A stretch of 64,000 bases of DNA, from the NCBI GenBank assembly GCA_001556125.1, contig LSIG01000035.1:1-64000 (forward strand). Direction: 5' to 3'. The position numbers and the translations under genes are program-made. Positions 63,509 through 64,000 of the stretch are shown here, one piece after another. A model generated the notes under the pieces. That model was given only the letters and a program-made list of their open reading frames with translations, ran no database searches and was not told the DNA's origin. Within the stretch, counting starts at the first letter, position 1; each line of letters begins with the position of its first letter. The stretch is from Rhizobiales bacterium CCH10-E5. Lineage in GTDB: Bacteria; Pseudomonadota; Alphaproteobacteria; Rhizobiales; Beijerinckiaceae.

Positions 63509-63523
63509 CGCGCACCCGCAGTT

Positions 63524-63886
63524 CTACTCGGCCGCGCCCCGTTTCACGCCAGCCTTGATGAACACCTTGAACGGCGTGGTGCCGGAGGCATCGCTGTCGA
63601 GCGACCGCCACTGTCCGTTGGTGCAGAGAATGCCGCCTTGGGTCTCGACCGCGTCAAAAACGATGGTGTTGCGGTAGACCGTACCGTTGGGCTCGATCGC
63701 ACGGAAGTTCGTGCTGCAGCGCCCATCGGCAACGACCGGATCGTAGTCATGGATCATGATGCCGCCCCCGCCCGTGCTCGGGAAGGGATCGGTCAGGACC
63801 GGCCAGTTCTCATAAGCGACATCGCCCAGGCTCGGAGCACTCGGCAGCGCGAGAAGCGCGGCGAGGATGGCGGCGGGGATGCGCAT
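63524..63886 (-). CDS. Hypothetical secreted protein
   Basis: A 120-aa protein I do not recognise. A signal peptide (RIPAAILAALLALPSAPSLGD) is clear. The mature part has two cysteines (DGRCSTNFRAI and GGILCTNGQW), which may form one disulfide, and reads like a small beta-rich periplasmic domain (HDYDPVVADGRCSTNFRAIEPNGTVYRNTIVFDAV). Convergent with xth, 15 bases apart. Its promoter should lie in the last 110 bases of the window. Confidence 0.65.
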   Translation of the reverse strand: MRIPAAILAALLALPSAPSLGDVAYENWPVLTDPFPSTGGGGIMIHDYDPVVADGRCSTNFRAIEPNGTVYRNTIVFDAVETQGGILCTNGQWRSLDSDASGTTPFKVFIKAGVKRGAAE

Positions 63887-64000
63887 GGAACGACACTCCG
63901 GTTGACGGAGCCGTTACGCGGCGTTCGCGCGGCCGGATGCGACTGGCGTCCGAAAAATGGGGTGAGTCAGCGCTGTGGCGCGCGCGCGCCGGCGACCTGC

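Overview
The window is GC-rich, densely coded chromosomal DNA from an alphaproteobacterium, most likely of the order Hyphomicrobiales (Rhizobiales). The evidence is the gene content and order (rlpA-dac-tmk-holB-metG-tatD-MBL hydrolase; sdhE/mfd divergent from recG, then glmS-glmU; tpiA-secG-pyrG), a CtrA-type TTAA-N7-TTAA box, IalB, BA14K and HspQ proteins, and OpgG/OpgH glucan synthesis. A Bosea-like genus is my best guess from content alone; no database was searched. Almost every gene is core housekeeping.

Layout. (1) 1-5.5 kb is an accessory segment: the 3' end of an IS3-family transposase, a sarcosine / N-methyl amino acid oxidase and a hydantoinase A/B pair. It ends at the 3' part of a tRNA-Ser(UGA) gene whose 5' acceptor strand is missing, which looks like the distal att site of an integrated island. 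(2) 5.6-13.2 kb is a + strand core run: rlpA (behind a perfect CtrA box), a D,D-carboxypeptidase, tmk, holB, metG, tatD and an MBL hydrolase, most of them touching or overlapping. A dif-like XerCD core lies just after it at 13.26 kb. (3) 13.3-23 kb holds a small methyltransferase, a TctC-type binding protein, arfB-recX, mazG, cysG, an OsmC protein, a sulfurtransferase, rimO and two uncharacterised proteins. (4) 23-33.3 kb holds a quinone reductase, a UbiH-type hydroxylase, a CaiB-type CoA transferase, an AEC transporter, a malyl-CoA-lyase-like enzyme, hspQ, ialB, an oligopeptide-type binding protein and a truncated ANL-like protein. (5) 33.3-48.2 kb holds mfd, sdhE, recG, DUF502 and YbaN proteins, glmS-glmU and the periplasmic glucan pair opgG-opgH. 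(6) 48.2-51.8 kb is a minus-strand cluster resembling the E. coli yjfL-yjfM-yjfC genes: DUF350, DUF1190, a glutathionylspermidine-synthase-like ATP-grasp enzyme, a VOC protein and a second DUF350. (7) 52-60.1 kb holds argC, pyrG, secG and tpiA on the minus strand and ppiD-trpE on the + strand. (8) 60.1-64 kb holds a YqhA protein, a BA14K protein, lrgA-lrgB, xth and a small secreted protein.

The most interesting signal is the 5' leader of argC (about 53.01-53.20 kb). It has a 37-residue open reading frame with four consecutive arginine codons (seven Arg in all). Those codons lie inside one arm of a perfect 8-bp inverted repeat, and a GC hairpin with a T-rich tail follows just before argC. This is the architecture of ribosome-mediated transcription attenuation, here apparently sensing arginine. 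Secondary items are the tRNA-Ser att remnant, the dif-like site, the CtrA box at rlpA, three different families of intergenic palindromic repeats, the two-DUF350 ATP-grasp cluster, a catalytically stripped ANL-like protein, and a trpE with no trpG or trpDC beside it.
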